Shown here one piece after another: positions 8,673 to 19,188 of a DNA stretch of 64,000 bases (positions within the stretch are counted from its first letter, which is position 1; the number at the start of each line of letters is the position of its first letter). Location: NCBI GenBank assembly GCA_944326255.1, contig CALVDG010000007.1:29626-93625 (forward strand), in the 5' to 3' direction. Position numbers and translations under genes: made by a program. The stretch is from an uncultured Bacteroidales bacterium. Lineage in GTDB: Bacteria > Bacteroidota > Bacteroidia > Bacteroidales > UBA932. The notes below the pieces were generated by a model. That model was not told where the DNA came from. It ran no database searches and saw nothing but the letters and a program-made list of their open reading frames with translations.

Positions 8673-9791
8673 TTGAAAATAGCCATACTATCGTGTTTCC
8701 CGCCTTTCCGCGGCGGAATCTCCCAGTTCAACACCTCCCTGTATCAGGAGTTGTCGAAGGAGCACACGGTACGGGCGTACAATTTCAAAAGACAGTATCC
8801 TGAGTTTCTTTTCCCGGGAAAGACCCAATACATAGAAGACGGATCGCGGCCTCCTTTCGAGGCCGTTCCGGTTCTGGATACAGCCAATCCATTTTCATAT
8901 ATCAGGACAGCCCGCGCCATCTCCGCGTGGAGACCGGACCTGCTGCTGATGCGGTACTGGATGCCCTACTTTGCTCCGTCACAGGGATATGTCGCAAGGC
9001 ATATGCCGTCCGGGTGCAAGGTCATATCCATTCTGGACAATGTCATCCCGCACGAAAGACATTTCTGGGACGGACCGCTTACCCGCTACTATCTCGGCGG
9101 ACATGACGGATTCGTAGTGCTTTGCAACGCAGTCAGGGACGACCTGCTGCATATCAGACCGAATGCCAGACATATCGTATCTCCGCATCCCATCTACTCC
9201 AACTTCGGAGACAGTATCCCGCAAGCCCAGGCCCGGGCCGAACTGGAGCTGGCTCAGGACAAAAAGACACTGCTGTTCTTCGGACTCATCCGGGAATACA
9301 AAGGGCTGGATATCCTTCTGGAAGCATTCTCTGCCCTGGACAGTTCATACCAGCTGCTGATAGGCGGAGAAGCCTACGGATCATTTGAACGTTATCAGAA
9401 ATTGATAGACTGTTCTCCGAACCGGGAGCGGATCCACCTTTTCAACCGCTTTATCAGCGACAGTGAGGTAGCACGGTTCTTCTGCGCCTCAGACCTGTGC
9501 GTACTGCCCTACAGGTCAGCCACCCAGAGCGGCATCAGTTCCATCGCTTACCACTTCTGTCTGCCTATGGTTACTACTGCCGTCGGCGGATTGCGGGAGA
9601 TGATCGGCGAACGGGGCACGGGACTTGTAACGGAAGAGGTAAGTGCGGAAGCAGTACGCGGGACTGTCGAGAGATATTTTTCCGACCCCGCCATACGCAT
9701 CCGCTGCGTGGAAGCCATCGGAAGGGAAAAGGAACGGCTGTCATGGGGACGGTTCTGCTCCAATTTGATAGATTTTTACAACACATTATAA
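8673..9791 (+). CDS. Glycosyltransferase, GT-B fold (GT4-like)
   Basis: Transfers a sugar from a nucleotide donor to an unknown acceptor; probably cytoplasmic or peripheral at the inner membrane. The 372-residue protein starts with the typical GT-B Rossmann strand ([19 protein letters not shown]) and has a C-terminal Glycos_transf_1-type domain from about 190 ([19 protein letters not shown], then the [17 protein letters not shown] donor-site loop near 275). The start codon is TTG at 8673; no ATG in frame gives the conserved N-terminus, so I accept TTG. It follows the skp-like gene by 5 bases and ends 11 bases before purC. No surrounding polysaccharide cluster is present, so the glycan it serves is unknown. 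Confidence 0.85.
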   Translation: MKIAILSCFPPFRGGISQFNTSLYQELSKEHTVRAYNFKRQYPEFLFPGKTQYIEDGSRPPFEAVPVLDTANPFSYIRTARAISAWRPDLLLMRYWMPYFAPSQGYVARHMPSGCKVISILDNVIPHERHFWDGPLTRYYLGGHDGFVVLCNAVRDDLLHIRPNARHIVSPHPIYSNFGDSIPQAQARAELELAQDKKTLLFFGLIREYKGLDILLEAFSALDSSYQLLIGGEAYGSFERYQKLIDCSPNRERIHLFNRFISDSEVARFFCASDLCVLPYRSATQSGISSIAYHFCLPMVTTAVGGLREMIGERGTGLVTEEVSAEAVRGTVERYFSDPAIRIRCVEAIGREKERLSWGRFCSNLIDFYNTL

Positions 9792-9802
9792 AACACTCGG
9801 TT

Positions 9803-10756
9803 ATGAACGCTATTACACAGACAGACTTCAATTTCAGACATCAGACAGGAAAGTACGAAGGCAAGGTACGCGATGTCTACACCATAGACGACAACTTCAT
9901 AGTCATGATAGCCACCGACAGGATATCGGCATTTGATGTGATCCTGCCCAAGGGCATAACCTACAAGGGACAGGTGCTGAACCAGATAGCCTCGATGTTC
10001 CTGGATGCCACAGCCGACATAGTCCAGAACTGGAAAATATCCGCTCCCGACCCCATGGTCACTGTCGGATACAAATGCCAGGGCCTGCCCATAGAGATGA
10101 TCGTCAGAGGCTACCTTACCGGCAGCGCATGGAGGGCCTACAAGAACGGTGCCCGCGAGATCTGCGGAGTACCCATCCCGGACGGAATGAGGGAGCACCA
10201 GAAATTCGAGACCCCTATCATCACCCCCACCACCAAGGCCGAGATAGGCACGCACGACGAGGACATCTCCAAGGAAGAGATACTGCGCCGCGGCCTCGTG
10301 TCCCCCGAGGACTATGCCAGGATAGAGGACTACGCCCTCAGGCTGTTCCAGAGAGGCACAGAGATGGCCGCACAGAGAGGTCTCATACTCGTAGACACCA
10401 AATACGAGTTCGGCAAGAGAGACGGTGAGATATATCTGATAGACGAGATTCACACTCCCGACTCATCCAGATACTTCTACGCTGACGGCTATGAGGAAAG
10501 ATTTGCCAAAGGTGAGCCCCAGAGACAGCTCTCCAAGGAATTTGTCCGCGAATGGCTGATGGAGAACGGATTCAGCGGTCAGGCCGGGCAGAAGATTCCC
10601 GAGATGACCGATGAGCGCGTCAAGATCATCTCAGACAGATATATCGAGCTGTTCGAGCACATCACAGGCAAGCGGTTCGAGCCGGCTGAGTACGGCGATG
10701 ATCCCTATGCCCGTATCGAGAACAATATCAACAACACCCTTGCCCGACTTGTATGA
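9803..10756 (+). CDS. purC: Phosphoribosylaminoimidazole-succinocarboxamide (SAICAR) synthase
   Basis: Purine biosynthesis: joins CAIR and aspartate with ATP to give SAICAR. The 317-residue protein has [13 protein letters not shown] (17-29), [18 protein letters not shown] (39-56) and the [11 protein letters not shown] motif typical of the longer PurC type. The frame is open upstream to 9497, but that part overlaps the glycosyltransferase in another frame and has no PurC similarity; ATG at 9803 is the natural start. It overlaps the downstream LysM gene by 4 bases (ATGA). Its place between envelope genes is an operon of convenience rather than a pathway link. Confidence 0.95.
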   Translation: MNAITQTDFNFRHQTGKYEGKVRDVYTIDDNFIVMIATDRISAFDVILPKGITYKGQVLNQIASMFLDATADIVQNWKISAPDPMVTVGYKCQGLPIEMIVRGYLTGSAWRAYKNGAREICGVPIPDGMREHQKFETPIITPTTKAEIGTHDEDISKEEILRRGLVSPEDYARIEDYALRLFQRGTEMAAQRGLILVDTKYEFGKRDGEIYLIDEIHTPDSSRYFYADGYEERFAKGEPQRQLSKEFVREWLMENGFSGQAGQKIPEMTDERVKIISDRYIELFEHITGKRFEPAEYGDDPYARIENNINNTLARLV

Positions 10757-12489
10757 GACTGCTGACAACCGCTCTCTGCCTCCTGCTGTTGGCCGCAGCC
10801 GCAGCTCCACACGCATCGGCCCAGGATTTTGTACCGGCTCCTGTGGAGATATCCAAGGATAAAGTCAACGTAAACGGAGAGATATTCTACCTGCACAAGG
10901 TACTGCCGAAACAGACCCTCTACTCCATCTCAAAAGCCTATGGGGTTCCGGCAGACGCCATTCAGAAAGTCAATCCGTCCCTGACAGAGGGGCTCAAGGC
11001 CGGTATGCTCCTGTACATACCGCAGGCAGCAACTGCACCGGCTGTGGACAACAGCAAGCAGCCGACCGTAGAGAAGACTTCCGAGAAGCCGAAAGCGGAG
11101 ACAGAGAAGCCGCAGCGTACAGTCAAAAAGAAAAAATACAAGAAGTACAACGTCAAGTGGTACGAGACCCTTGACGATGTCGCGGAGAAGTTCAACGTAA
11201 CAGTAGAGGCCATCATCGCTCTCAACGACATAGACACCGCTTCCAGCAAACGGATACGGGGGATTATGATTCCGGACAAGGAATTCATGAGCAGTATGCA
11301 GTCCGGCCCGTCCGTAAAGGAAGACAGCGAAGTCACTCCTGCGGCTCAGTCAGAGACACAAAGTATTGCTGTCATCCCCGTAGAACTGGAACGTTCCTCC
11401 GAAGTCTATGATGACGGCCCTTACGTAATCTCCGTTGTCTTACCGCTCAATGCCAGCCGGCTGACGGATAACCTGAATGCATATGCCGCTGACTTATACG
11501 CAGGTGTTCTTACCGCTGCCGGACAATTGAAAGAAGAAGGCCTGATGGATCATTTTATCATCAATACCGTAGATCTGAGCCAATACAGCAGCTCGTGGGA
11601 GATGATTGCAGACGGTGCGCTCAAAGGCAGCGAACTCATCATCGGTCCGATCTCGGAGAGAGACCTCCAGCCCGTGGCCGCTTTCGCCAAGATCCGGCAT
11701 ATCCCGGTGGTATCCCCGCTCGACCTCAACACCGCATCCCTGGCTGACGGCAATCCGTATTTCTATCTGTTCCCGCCGCAGTCCGACCTGGCCCTGGCAC
11801 ATCAGATAGACAAGATGTCCGGTAACAGCCTACAGGCCACCACCTCGTCCATAACCATTATCTACGAATCAGGTACGGACAGTACTGACCTGACTTTGGA
11901 GACTTTCGCAGAACTCAGGGACAACGGTCTGCAGTTCAACACATTCACATACGATTTTCTGAACGGTCGTGGTATAGACAGTCTTATGAGCCAGTCCCTG
12001 AATCCCCGCTGTCTCAATAAAGTCCTGATTCCTTCCATGAACGAGGCCTTCATAACGGATGCCCTGCGCAATCTCAACCTGATTAAAAGCTCGCGCAACT
12101 ACAAGGTTGAAGTCTACGGTCTGAGCCGGTGGAAGAACTTCGAGACCATTGAGTCCAATTATCTCCACGCATTGGACCTGCGGCTGGCCATGTCCTACTA
12201 TACCGACTACAATGACTCGCTTACGGTAGAGTTTATCAACAGATACCGGGAAGCATTCAATACCGAGCCTACATCCTTCTCTTATCAGGGATACGATATC
12301 CTCACATTCTTTGTCAAGGCCATGAACACATACGGCAAGGACTTCCCTGCCGCGATAATAAACGAAAGGAAGAGCCTGCTCCAATCGGATGTGCTCTTCC
12401 TTCCGGTCGCTCCCGGCTCCGGCTGTGAGAACCGGGCCTTCAGGGATATATGTTTCACCAAGGGCTGGACTGTCGTCACTGAGCGATAA
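10753..12489 (+). CDS. Secreted LysM protein with periplasmic-binding-protein-like domain
   Basis: The 578-residue protein has a signal peptide (cut near HASAQ, residue 24), two LysM repeats (about 46-90 and 132-175, around a Lys/Glu/Pro-rich linker) and a large C-terminal domain (about 220-570) resembling the type I periplasmic binding protein/leucine-binding fold ([35 protein letters not shown]). LysM repeats bind N-acetylglucosamine polymers, so it should sit on peptidoglycan; the C-terminal domain may sense or scaffold. This architecture recurs in Bacteroidota, and its function is not established to my knowledge. Its ATG overlaps the purC stop, and its last 14 bases overlap the convergent pepP gene. 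Confidence 0.82.
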   Translation: MRLLTTALCLLLLAAAAAPHASAQDFVPAPVEISKDKVNVNGEIFYLHKVLPKQTLYSISKAYGVPADAIQKVNPSLTEGLKAGMLLYIPQAATAPAVDNSKQPTVEKTSEKPKAETEKPQRTVKKKKYKKYNVKWYETLDDVAEKFNVTVEAIIALNDIDTASSKRIRGIMIPDKEFMSSMQSGPSVKEDSEVTPAAQSETQSIAVIPVELERSSEVYDDGPYVISVVLPLNASRLTDNLNAYAADLYAGVLTAAGQLKEEGLMDHFIINTVDLSQYSSSWEMIADGALKGSELIIGPISERDLQPVAAFAKIRHIPVVSPLDLNTASLADGNPYFYLFPPQSDLALAHQIDKMSGNSLQATTSSITIIYESGTDSTDLTLETFAELRDNGLQFNTFTYDFLNGRGIDSLMSQSLNPRCLNKVLIPSMNEAFITDALRNLNLIKSSRNYKVEVYGLSRWKNFETIESNYLHALDLRLAMSYYTDYNDSLTVEFINRYREAFNTEPTSFSYQGYDILTFFVKAMNTYGKDFPAAIINERKSLLQSDVLFLPVAPGSGCENRAFRDICFTKGWTVVTER

Positions 12490-14221
12490 CGCCGCAACGG
12501 GCGTTGAATTCCTCTATCCAGGACCTCTCCGCTGAGTCAAGCATATCGAAATTGACCGGCGAGAGGTCTATCGGAAGGGCCGTCAGGGTCTCGAAGCTGT
12601 AGAAATCCCCGTATTCATGGCCCTCATGCTGTACGACAGTGATTACATTCTCGTGCCGGATACCGTACTCACCCTCGATATACGCAGCCGGCTCATTGGA
12701 CATCACCATACCCTCCACCAGCGGCACCCTGTTCTCCTCCATGCGGATGCTCTGAGGACCTTCATGCACGCACAGATTGTGGCCTATACCGTGGCTGGTG
12801 CCGTGCAGGTACATCCTTCCGGCCTTCATGACAGGGCCACGCGCCAGGATATCCAGCAGACAGCCTCTCATTCCCTTACGGAACACAGCCATGCTCAGGT
12901 CTATCATGCCTTTCAGGACAGCGGTATAGTCATCTTTCTGCCTCTGAGTCAAGGGCCCGAGCGGTACAGTCCTGGTAGTGTCGGTTGTACCGTAGGTATA
13001 CTGCGCTCCCGTGTCAATCAGCAGAAAGCCCTCTGGACGGATGACGGCACTTCCCTGCTCAGAAGGCATATAATGAGGCATGGCGGCGTTCGCGCCGAAT
13101 GCAACTATCGCCGGGAAACTCTCTCCGAGATAGTCGGGACACTCGCTGCGGCACTCTATCAGCTTCATCGCCACATCATACTCAGTGATACCGCTGCTTA
13201 CATTGGCCTTGACCCAGTCAATGACCTTTGCCATAGCCTTCGCATCCTCGATGAACGCCTTGCGGAAACCTTCCAGCTCCACCGCGTTCTTGACAGCCTT
13301 CATCATGGCAAGCGTTCCGCCAGGCACCGGATCAGGGACATAGGGACTGAACGGAGAGCGCTGATGCACATTATCCATAGCCGCAAAGAAGTATTTGGCG
13401 GTTATCTTGCCGGAAGAGAAAATCCTTACGCACGTCTTGGGAAGCGCCTTCAGGAACCGGCCGAACTCCTCATAGTCCTTCAGTATCACGCCCTGCCTGT
13501 GCAGAGCCGCAGCGGTCTCGTGCTCCAGCATCTCCTGACGCAGGAAGAGCGTTATACATTCCTCCGTCACCACCGCATAGGACAGGGCCAGGGGATTGTA
13601 CTCGATGTCCGTACCTCGGATATTGCACAGCCAGGCGACCTCGTCCAGAGCCGTCACCACATAGGCGAAAGGTACGGGGCCCCGGAGTTTCTCCACCAGA
13701 CGGCCGTGCTTTGAAGATACGGACTCTCCGCTGACAGTCTCGTCCACATAGCGCACAGGATTGAACTGCAGGGCAGGACGGTCTTTCCAGACTTTATCGA
13801 AAGGATCCTCGATCAAGGCCGGAGACAGGGGAGCCAGCGAATCCATCATCTCCATATACTCCGAATACGGGAACAGATCCTCGTCCATAGCCACTATGTC
13901 ATCCGCCTCCAGACGGGCCTTGAGCCAGTCCGCAATCGACGGTGTTCCCTCCACCTTAAGTTTCATCATCTCTATCCCGCTGCCCTCCAGCTGGGCCGCT
14001 GCCTGTATGAAGAACCTGGAATCCACCCACAGCGCGGCTTCTTTCTGAGTAACGACCAAAGTCGCAGCCTCTCCGGTGAAACCGGACAGCCATTCCAGTA
14101 CCTTATAGTGATCAGGGATATATTCCCCGAAATGCGGATCCGTCGAAGGGATAATCATAGCCGAGATATCGTCCCCGGCAAGGACCTTGCGGAGAAGGTC
14201 GAGACGTTCTTTTCTTTCCAT
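12476..14221 (-). CDS. pepP: Xaa-Pro aminopeptidase, M24B family
   Basis: Metallopeptidase that removes an N-terminal residue preceding proline. At 581 residues it has two creatinase-type N-terminal domains (1-300) and a pita-bread M24 domain (about 310-560) with the metal ligands visible: Asp in LLIDTGAQYTYG and in TDTTRTVPLG, His in HGTSHGIGHNL, Glu in NEPAAYIEGEYGIRHEN and in YSFETLTALP. An upstream extension to 14278 would overlap recN; ATG at 14221 (MERKERLDLLRKVL) leaves 19 bases and matches the family. It is the last gene of the bamD-rpoZ-coaBC-recN-pepP run. Its 3' end overlaps the convergent LysM gene by 14 bases. Confidence 0.92.
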   Translation of the reverse strand: MERKERLDLLRKVLAGDDISAMIIPSTDPHFGEYIPDHYKVLEWLSGFTGEAATLVVTQKEAALWVDSRFFIQAAAQLEGSGIEMMKLKVEGTPSIADWLKARLEADDIVAMDEDLFPYSEYMEMMDSLAPLSPALIEDPFDKVWKDRPALQFNPVRYVDETVSGESVSSKHGRLVEKLRGPVPFAYVVTALDEVAWLCNIRGTDIEYNPLALSYAVVTEECITLFLRQEMLEHETAAALHRQGVILKDYEEFGRFLKALPKTCVRIFSSGKITAKYFFAAMDNVHQRSPFSPYVPDPVPGGTLAMMKAVKNAVELEGFRKAFIEDAKAMAKVIDWVKANVSSGITEYDVAMKLIECRSECPDYLGESFPAIVAFGANAAMPHYMPSEQGSAVIRPEGFLLIDTGAQYTYGTTDTTRTVPLGPLTQRQKDDYTAVLKGMIDLSMAVFRKGMRGCLLDILARGPVMKAGRMYLHGTSHGIGHNLCVHEGPQSIRMEENRVPLVEGMVMSNEPAAYIEGEYGIRHENVITVVQHEGHEYGDFYSFETLTALPIDLSPVNFDMLDSAERSWIEEFNARCGVIAQ

Positions 14222-14240
14222 TGACAGTATATATGAATGA

Positions 14241-15869
14241 TTAATCGTTTCCTGCATTGCCCAAGAGATCGCGGGCATTCTGTACAGCTGCCGCCGTCAG
14301 CTCCGAGCCGCTCAGCATACGGGCCACCTCCATGACTCTCTCCTCCCCCTCTATACGGCGGATACCCGTGGCGGCCTTGCCGTCGGGACTGAACTCCTTG
14401 TACACAAGATAGTGAGAGCCTTTCTTCGAGGCTATCTGAGGCAGGTGCGTGATGGCGATTATCTGCATATCCCGCCCCATCCGGCCTATCATGTCGCCCA
14501 TCCTGTCGGCAATCCTGCCTGACACTCCGGTGTCTATCTCGTCGAATATCATGGCCGGCATGGAAGTGTACCTTGCCAGAAGTCCCTTGAGTGCCAGCAT
14601 GACCCTGGAGAGCTCTCCTCCGGACGCTACTTTGGAGATATCTCTGAGAGAATGTTCCCCGTTGGCCGAGAACATGAAATCCAGAGTATCAGCACCAGTG
14701 GCTGTCAGCCTGTCCTTGGCTGAGACCACAGCCTTGAATACGGCATGAGGCATCTCCAGAGACCTGACAGCCTCCTGCAAAGCCACGGAAAGAGCCTCGG
14801 ACGCAGCCTGACGCTGCTCCGAAAGCCTGTGGGCCAAGACCTCCCGCTGCTTTCCCAGTTCCTGCTGTCTCTGTCTCAGAGCCGACAGCCTCTCCTGCAT
14901 CTGTTCCGTACCTCCGAGCGCAGTTGCCAGAGAATCCCTCAGGGCTATAAGCGCATCCACGTCGGCACAGCCGTATTTTCTTTCCAAAGAATATATCAGG
15001 GACATCCTCTCCTCCACCTCTTCCAGTCTCCTGGGCGAGACCGTCACAGAAGAAGATATGTCCTCTATTTCTCTCTCTATGTCCGAGATCTCTATCTTGC
15101 AGGATTCCAGCCGGGCGGCCAGAGACTCAAGGCGGTCATCCCAGGCCGAGAATTTTGACAGACGGGCAGCGGCATCCTTAAGCAGCTGCGCGACGGACAA
15201 GCCCTGGGGATTAAGACCTGCATAGGCCGCATCCAGACCTGCACGGATGTCCTCCGCATGAGCAAGGGCCTTCTGCTCCTGCTCCAGGGCCTCCATCTCT
15301 CCCGGTACAAGGGCGGCTTCCCGCAGCTTATCCAACTGGAACTGACGGTACTCGGCATCCCTCTCCGCCTCGGCTATGGATTTCTCCAGCGAAGCCGCCG
15401 CCTCCTCCACAGCACTGTACCCGTCATACACCTTTCTATACTCATCCAGCAACGGAGCCGTACCTGCAAAATGGTCTATTACCCCGAGCCTGTAGTCGGG
15501 GTCGGTGAGCAGCAGATGCTGATGCTGGCCGTGTATGTCGATTATACGGCCCGATATGGCCGCAAGTTCCGCCAGCGACACCGGCTCGTCGTTGAGAAAC
15601 GAGCGGGAACGTCCGGCAGGGGTGATTACCCTGCGGAGTATGTATTCCTGACCGGACTTGTCGTGGAACTCGGCCTCCACCACACAGTTGCGGGTATTGT
15701 CGCTGAAGACCGATGAGTCAGCCCTCTTGCCCAGAACAAGGGAAAGGGCTCCCAGAAGTATGGACTTGCCGGCACCGGTCTCTCCTGTGATTATCACCAG
15801 ACCGTCCGGAAACGTGATGTCCAGAGAGTTTATAAGAGCGTAGTTGGATATGGACAGACGGCTCAGCAT
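14241..15869 (-). CDS. recN: DNA repair protein RecN
   Basis: SMC-like ATPase acting early in repair of double-strand breaks. The 542-residue protein has an N-terminal Walker A (ITGETGAGKSILLG, about 28-41), long helical arms around 150-350 and the C-terminal ABC signature ASGGELSRVMLALKGLL followed by Walker B MIFDEIDTGVSGRIADRMG. Length is normal. It overlaps coaBC by 7 bases (15863-15869), so translation is probably coupled. No LexA-type operator is visible because the gene lies inside an operon, so the SOS control known in other phyla is not evident here. Confidence 0.95.
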   Translation of the reverse strand: MLSRLSISNYALINSLDITFPDGLVIITGETGAGKSILLGALSLVLGKRADSSVFSDNTRNCVVEAEFHDKSGQEYILRRVITPAGRSRSFLNDEPVSLAELAAISGRIIDIHGQHQHLLLTDPDYRLGVIDHFAGTAPLLDEYRKVYDGYSAVEEAAASLEKSIAEAERDAEYRQFQLDKLREAALVPGEMEALEQEQKALAHAEDIRAGLDAAYAGLNPQGLSVAQLLKDAAARLSKFSAWDDRLESLAARLESCKIEISDIEREIEDISSSVTVSPRRLEEVEERMSLIYSLERKYGCADVDALIALRDSLATALGGTEQMQERLSALRQRQQELGKQREVLAHRLSEQRQAASEALSVALQEAVRSLEMPHAVFKAVVSAKDRLTATGADTLDFMFSANGEHSLRDISKVASGGELSRVMLALKGLLARYTSMPAMIFDEIDTGVSGRIADRMGDMIGRMGRDMQIIAITHLPQIASKKGSHYLVYKEFSPDGKAATGIRRIEGEERVMEVARMLSGSELTAAAVQNARDLLGNAGND

Positions 15870-17071
15870 TGTCCCAGCAGTCTTTCAAGTCGGTCCACAA
15901 GTGCGGCGGCCACATCGGCCTTTGACTCCAGAGGCAGACTCTGACTGTCTCCGTTGCGGAAAAAGAACGTCACCTTGTTGGTATCCGTACCGAAACCGGC
16001 ACCCGGATCTCTCAGGGAGTTCAGCACTATCATGTCCATGTTCTTGCGGCGGAGCTTGCTCAAGGCATTGTTCTCGGCATTGTCTGTCTCCAGAGCAAAG
16101 CCGGCCACCACTCCGTCCTGACGGCGGCGCAAGCCTATGGCAGCCGCAATATCCTCCGTGGGGACAAGCGTCAGCTCCATCCGCTCTCCGTCTTTCTTTA
16201 TCTTGGACGTACTGGGTGAGGCGGGAGTAAAGTCCGCTACAGCCGCACAAAGCACAGTTATGTCGCTGCCTTTATCGTATTCTGCGACTGTGGCCTCGTA
16301 CATCTGACGGGCTGAGACCACATCCACAATCCGTACGCCCGGCTCCGACGGTCTTACCGCAGCCGGTCCGGAAACCACCGTCACCTCCGCACCCCTGCGG
16401 GCCAGCTCATCCGCTATGGCCGAGGCCATCTTGCCGGAGGAATGATTGGAGATGAAACGCACAGGATCTATGGCCTCCCTAGTAGGTCCGGATGTGACCA
16501 GGGCCCTGCGGCCTCTGAGACTGCCGCTGCGGGAAAAGAACGACTTTATCCTCCTGACTATGACCTCGGGCTCCTCCATCCGGCCCTTGCCGTCCAGACC
16601 GCTGGCCAGCTCCCCGGATGCCGCCTCGATAATCTCCACTCCGCGTGCCCGGAGTATATCCATGGACTCCTGAGTGGCCGGATGCGCGTACATGTCCAGG
16701 TCCATGGCCGGAGCGGCCATCACCGGACATTTGGCGGACAGATATGTCGTCAGCAGCAGGTTGTCGGCTATGCCGTGCGCCATCTTGGACAGGGTATTGG
16801 CCGAGGCCGGAGCTATCAGGTACAGGTCTGCCCAGAGACCCAGCGAGACATGACTGTTCCACTGTCCGTTCTCCGGGTCAAAGAACTCGGTGAGAATAGG
16901 ATTGCGGGACAGGGTGGCCAATGTCAGCGGGGTTATGAAATGCTTGGCGGCGGCGGTCATCACCACCTTCACCTCCGCTCCCTCCCTGACAAGCAGACGT
17001 ACAATATAAGCCGCCTTGTAAGCGGCTATACTGCCTGTAATACCCAGAAGTACGTGCTTTCCTCTCAGCAT
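15863..17071 (-). CDS. coaBC: Bifunctional phosphopantothenoylcysteine decarboxylase/synthetase
   Basis: Two consecutive steps of coenzyme A synthesis: CTP-dependent joining of cysteine to 4'-phosphopantothenate and FMN-dependent decarboxylation. The 402-residue protein has the CoaC flavodoxin-like domain (1-180: GITGSIAAYKAAYIVRLL, APASANTLSKMAHGIADN, APAMDLDMYAHPAT) and the CoaB domain (about 187-400: SGPTREAIDPVRFISNHSSG, SKIKKDGERMELTLVPTED). The CoaC substrate loop reads PAMD rather than the PAMN familiar from Escherichia coli Dfp. The gene lies between rpoZ (9-base gap) and recN (7-base overlap). Confidence 0.94.
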   Translation of the reverse strand: MLRGKHVLLGITGSIAAYKAAYIVRLLVREGAEVKVVMTAAAKHFITPLTLATLSRNPILTEFFDPENGQWNSHVSLGLWADLYLIAPASANTLSKMAHGIADNLLLTTYLSAKCPVMAAPAMDLDMYAHPATQESMDILRARGVEIIEAASGELASGLDGKGRMEEPEVIVRRIKSFFSRSGSLRGRRALVTSGPTREAIDPVRFISNHSSGKMASAIADELARRGAEVTVVSGPAAVRPSEPGVRIVDVVSARQMYEATVAEYDKGSDITVLCAAVADFTPASPSTSKIKKDGERMELTLVPTEDIAAAIGLRRRQDGVVAGFALETDNAENNALSKLRRKNMDMIVLNSLRDPGAGFGTDTNKVTFFFRNGDSQSLPLESKADVAAALVDRLERLLGQC

Positions 17072-17080
17072 CGGAAGAGA

Positions 17081-17398
17081 CTATTGCTGTTCGTCCACCT
17101 TGCGGTAATAAATCTCACCGTCGCGGAACTCCTCAATGGCTACAAGCGTCGGCTTGGGAAGTCTCTCGTAGTGCTTCGAGATCTCTATCTGCTCGCGGTT
17201 CTCGAAGGTCTCCTCAAGAGTGTCGGCATAGTTGGAGAACTCCTCCAGCTTCTGGCTGAGCTCCTGCTTTACATTGGCAGAGATCTGATTGGCCCTCTTG
17301 GCGATGATCATCACTGTCTCGTAGATGTTGCCGGTAGGCTTTGCCAGCTCCGAGAGATTCCTGGTAATAGTGTTTGTAGGTACCTGTTTGATTTCCAT
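17081..17398 (-). CDS. rpoZ: RNA polymerase omega subunit (Bacteroidota Rpb6-like form)
   Basis: Small core subunit that helps assemble RNA polymerase. The 105-residue product has the Rpb6/omega core TGNIYETVMIIAKRANQIS (22-40) and then the Bacteroidota-specific helix and tail (ENREQIEISKHYERLPKPT). I recognise this from Bacteroides proteins annotated as omega. It sits 1 base after bamD and 9 before coaBC; the omega-next-to-coaBC arrangement is common across bacteria and supports the call. Confidence 0.85.
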   Translation of the reverse strand: MEIKQVPTNTITRNLSELAKPTGNIYETVMIIAKRANQISANVKQELSQKLEEFSNYADTLEETFENREQIEISKHYERLPKPTLVAIEEFRDGEIYYRKVDEQQ

Positions 17399-17399
17399 C

Positions 17400-18215
17400 T
17401 TATTTCTTATTTAAAATATTCTGAACCTTAGCCGCGAGTCCGTCCAGTTCCTTACGGTACTTGGAATCGGGGAACTCGCTCACAAATGTGAAATAGTCAT
17501 CCGTAAATGTCACATATCTGTCCCTCTGCCTGTCCGCCACACTGTTGAAGGCATACTTGTAGGCTGACATCACGGTATAGTACATGATGTCCTCACGGTA
17601 GACATTGTCCGCGTCCTCCTTCAGCACCAGCTTGAGCGCATAATGGGCAGCCTTGTAATCCTCAATGGTATAATACAGCTTGGCAGACTCATATTCTTTA
17701 CGGTCCAGCCTCTCCTCCAGTCTGTCTATCATGGCATGGCACTGTGCCGCATACTCACTGTCAGGATAATCTATCAGATAATTGGCAATCGCCGCGAGGG
17801 CCTTGTAAGTAGGAGTCTGGTCCAGCTCATATCTGTACGTGCTGCTGTACAGGCAGTCCAGATACATGAAACGGGCCTTGTCTGCAAACGGACTCCGAGG
17901 ATACACATTGATAAAAGACTCAAAAGCCTGCTCCGCCGCAGCCATATCCCCATAGCAGTAATGGGAATACGCAGTGTAGTACTGAACGGTATCGTCCTGA
18001 GCCGTACCTCCCACCGCTATCTTAAGGCTCTCGAACATACCGGCTGCCTTCGCATACTTGCCGGCATCGAAAAGGTCAAAGGCCATCTTGTACTTGGCCG
18101 GCACGTCATGACTCTCCAGCATCAGCTCATACTGGCTCTTACATGACTGAAAAGCCAGCAGCATGACTGCCGAAAGCACTGCTGCGACAACCGACCTGAA
18201 CGGGACATTCTTCAT
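17400..18215 (-). CDS. bamD: Outer-membrane assembly lipoprotein BamD
   Basis: Periplasm-facing lipoprotein of the Bam complex that contacts BamA. From ATG at 18215 the protein is 271 residues with a lipoprotein signal (MKNVPFRSVVAAVL then LLAFQSC, lipid-bearing Cys at 25) and several TPR-like helix pairs (KMAFDLFDAGKYAKAAGMF, YGDMAAAEQAFESFI). ATG at 18224 is an alternative. The frame is open to 18248, but a -7 promoter box at 18238-18245 lies inside that extension, so I reject it. First gene of bamD-rpoZ-coaBC-recN-pepP. Confidence 0.9.
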   Translation of the reverse strand: MKNVPFRSVVAAVLSAVMLLAFQSCKSQYELMLESHDVPAKYKMAFDLFDAGKYAKAAGMFESLKIAVGGTAQDDTVQYYTAYSHYCYGDMAAAEQAFESFINVYPRSPFADKARFMYLDCLYSSTYRYELDQTPTYKALAAIANYLIDYPDSEYAAQCHAMIDRLEERLDRKEYESAKLYYTIEDYKAAHYALKLVLKEDADNVYREDIMYYTVMSAYKYAFNSVADRQRDRYVTFTDDYFTFVSEFPDSKYRKELDGLAAKVQNILNKK

Positions 18216-18234
18216 ATTATCCATCTTTCCGAAC

Positions 18235-19179
18235 TTACAAAGATACATATTTATTCTTAATATACGCCTCCAATCTGTATCCCCACACCAAAATTATCGC
18301 CATAGCCCATCTTGCCAAAAGCAGCACCCACCACGCAGCACCTATGGACGCAAGCAGGAACAAATCCTCCAAGTTGCTGTGACTGATGCCGATATGTAGA
18401 TTGAGGCCATTTATGTCCGTCTTCCGCAGCTTGTCATTTCCGGCCTCCTCTATCATAGCCGCAGCCCCATAGGCAAGGCCGAGCGTATTGGCTATAATCC
18501 ACAGCACCGAACATCTGGCCGAAAGTCCGAAGACCCTCATCACCGGTCTCAGCATCCGGGATATCAGCCTGATTATCCCGAACTCGGCCAGCAGGGCCTG
18601 CAGAATATTCAGGGCAAATATGATAACCAGCATCTTGGGGACCAGCACACACACGTCCATGAGCCAACCCAGCACCGCGTCCCGGAACTCGGGTCTTCCG
18701 GCCACGGCATCCACGACCGCAGCCTCGGATACAGTCTCCGGAAGCAACAGATTCAGAATGTATGCAAGAATTATTCCTGAAAGAGTACGCACCAGCACCA
18801 TCAGCAGCGCAGGGCTTCCCGTCTTCTTCTGCACGGCCGTCTCCACTATCATATTGTGCGAGCACAGCACCATCACACCGAGTATCGTCACAGCCCTCGC
18901 GTCCAGATCCAGGGCGACCGCAGCCGTAACTGCCGAATACATATTGACGAAGTAGCCCGAGACATAGGCCAGGGCGGCCTCTCCCGGCAGTCCGAAATGC
19001 ACGAACAGAGGCGACAGGACAGCTGACAGCCAGTCAATGAATCCGAAATACCCCAGCAGCATAATGGCAAAGGACACCCCTACCGTGATCTTAATCATCC
19101 ACAGCGCGGTCTTAAGTGTGGACGGCAGCACTTTCCTGACAGCTGAGGCACACCTTTGTCTGAATCCGGGGGCTTCCAC
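18235..19179 (-). CDS. Nucleoside-recognition (Gate) domain membrane protein
   Basis: Integral inner-membrane protein of 314 residues with two Gate-type halves (about 25-170 and 185-310). Visible features are hydrophobic segments such as GVSFAIMLLGYFGFIDWL, GVMVLCSHNMIVETAVQK and LVIIFALNILQALLAEFGI. Gate domains occur in spore maturation proteins SpmA/SpmB and in nucleoside transporters and FeoB; the substrate here is unknown. The stop lies inside the bamD promoter. It starts 9 bases after the short-chain dehydrogenase gene, so the two are probably one operon. The functional assignment is only to the domain family. Confidence 0.78.
   Translation of the reverse strand: MEAPGFRQRCASAVRKVLPSTLKTALWMIKITVGVSFAIMLLGYFGFIDWLSAVLSPLFVHFGLPGEAALAYVSGYFVNMYSAVTAAVALDLDARAVTILGVMVLCSHNMIVETAVQKKTGSPALLMVLVRTLSGIILAYILNLLLPETVSEAAVVDAVAGRPEFRDAVLGWLMDVCVLVPKMLVIIFALNILQALLAEFGIIRLISRMLRPVMRVFGLSARCSVLWIIANTLGLAYGAAAMIEEAGNDKLRKTDINGLNLHIGISHSNLEDLFLLASIGAAWWVLLLARWAMAIILVWGYRLEAYIKNKYVSL
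18238..18245 (-). promoter_or_regulatory. -7 box (TATCTTTG) before bamD
   Basis: The minus strand reads TATCTTTG, matching TAnnTTTG, 22 bases before ATG 18215. It overlaps the last codons of the upstream Gate-domain gene. It supports a new transcript beginning at bamD and decides against the longest bamD frame. I found no TTTG at the -33 spacing. Confidence 0.6.
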
Positions 19180-19188
19180 TTTCGGGCT

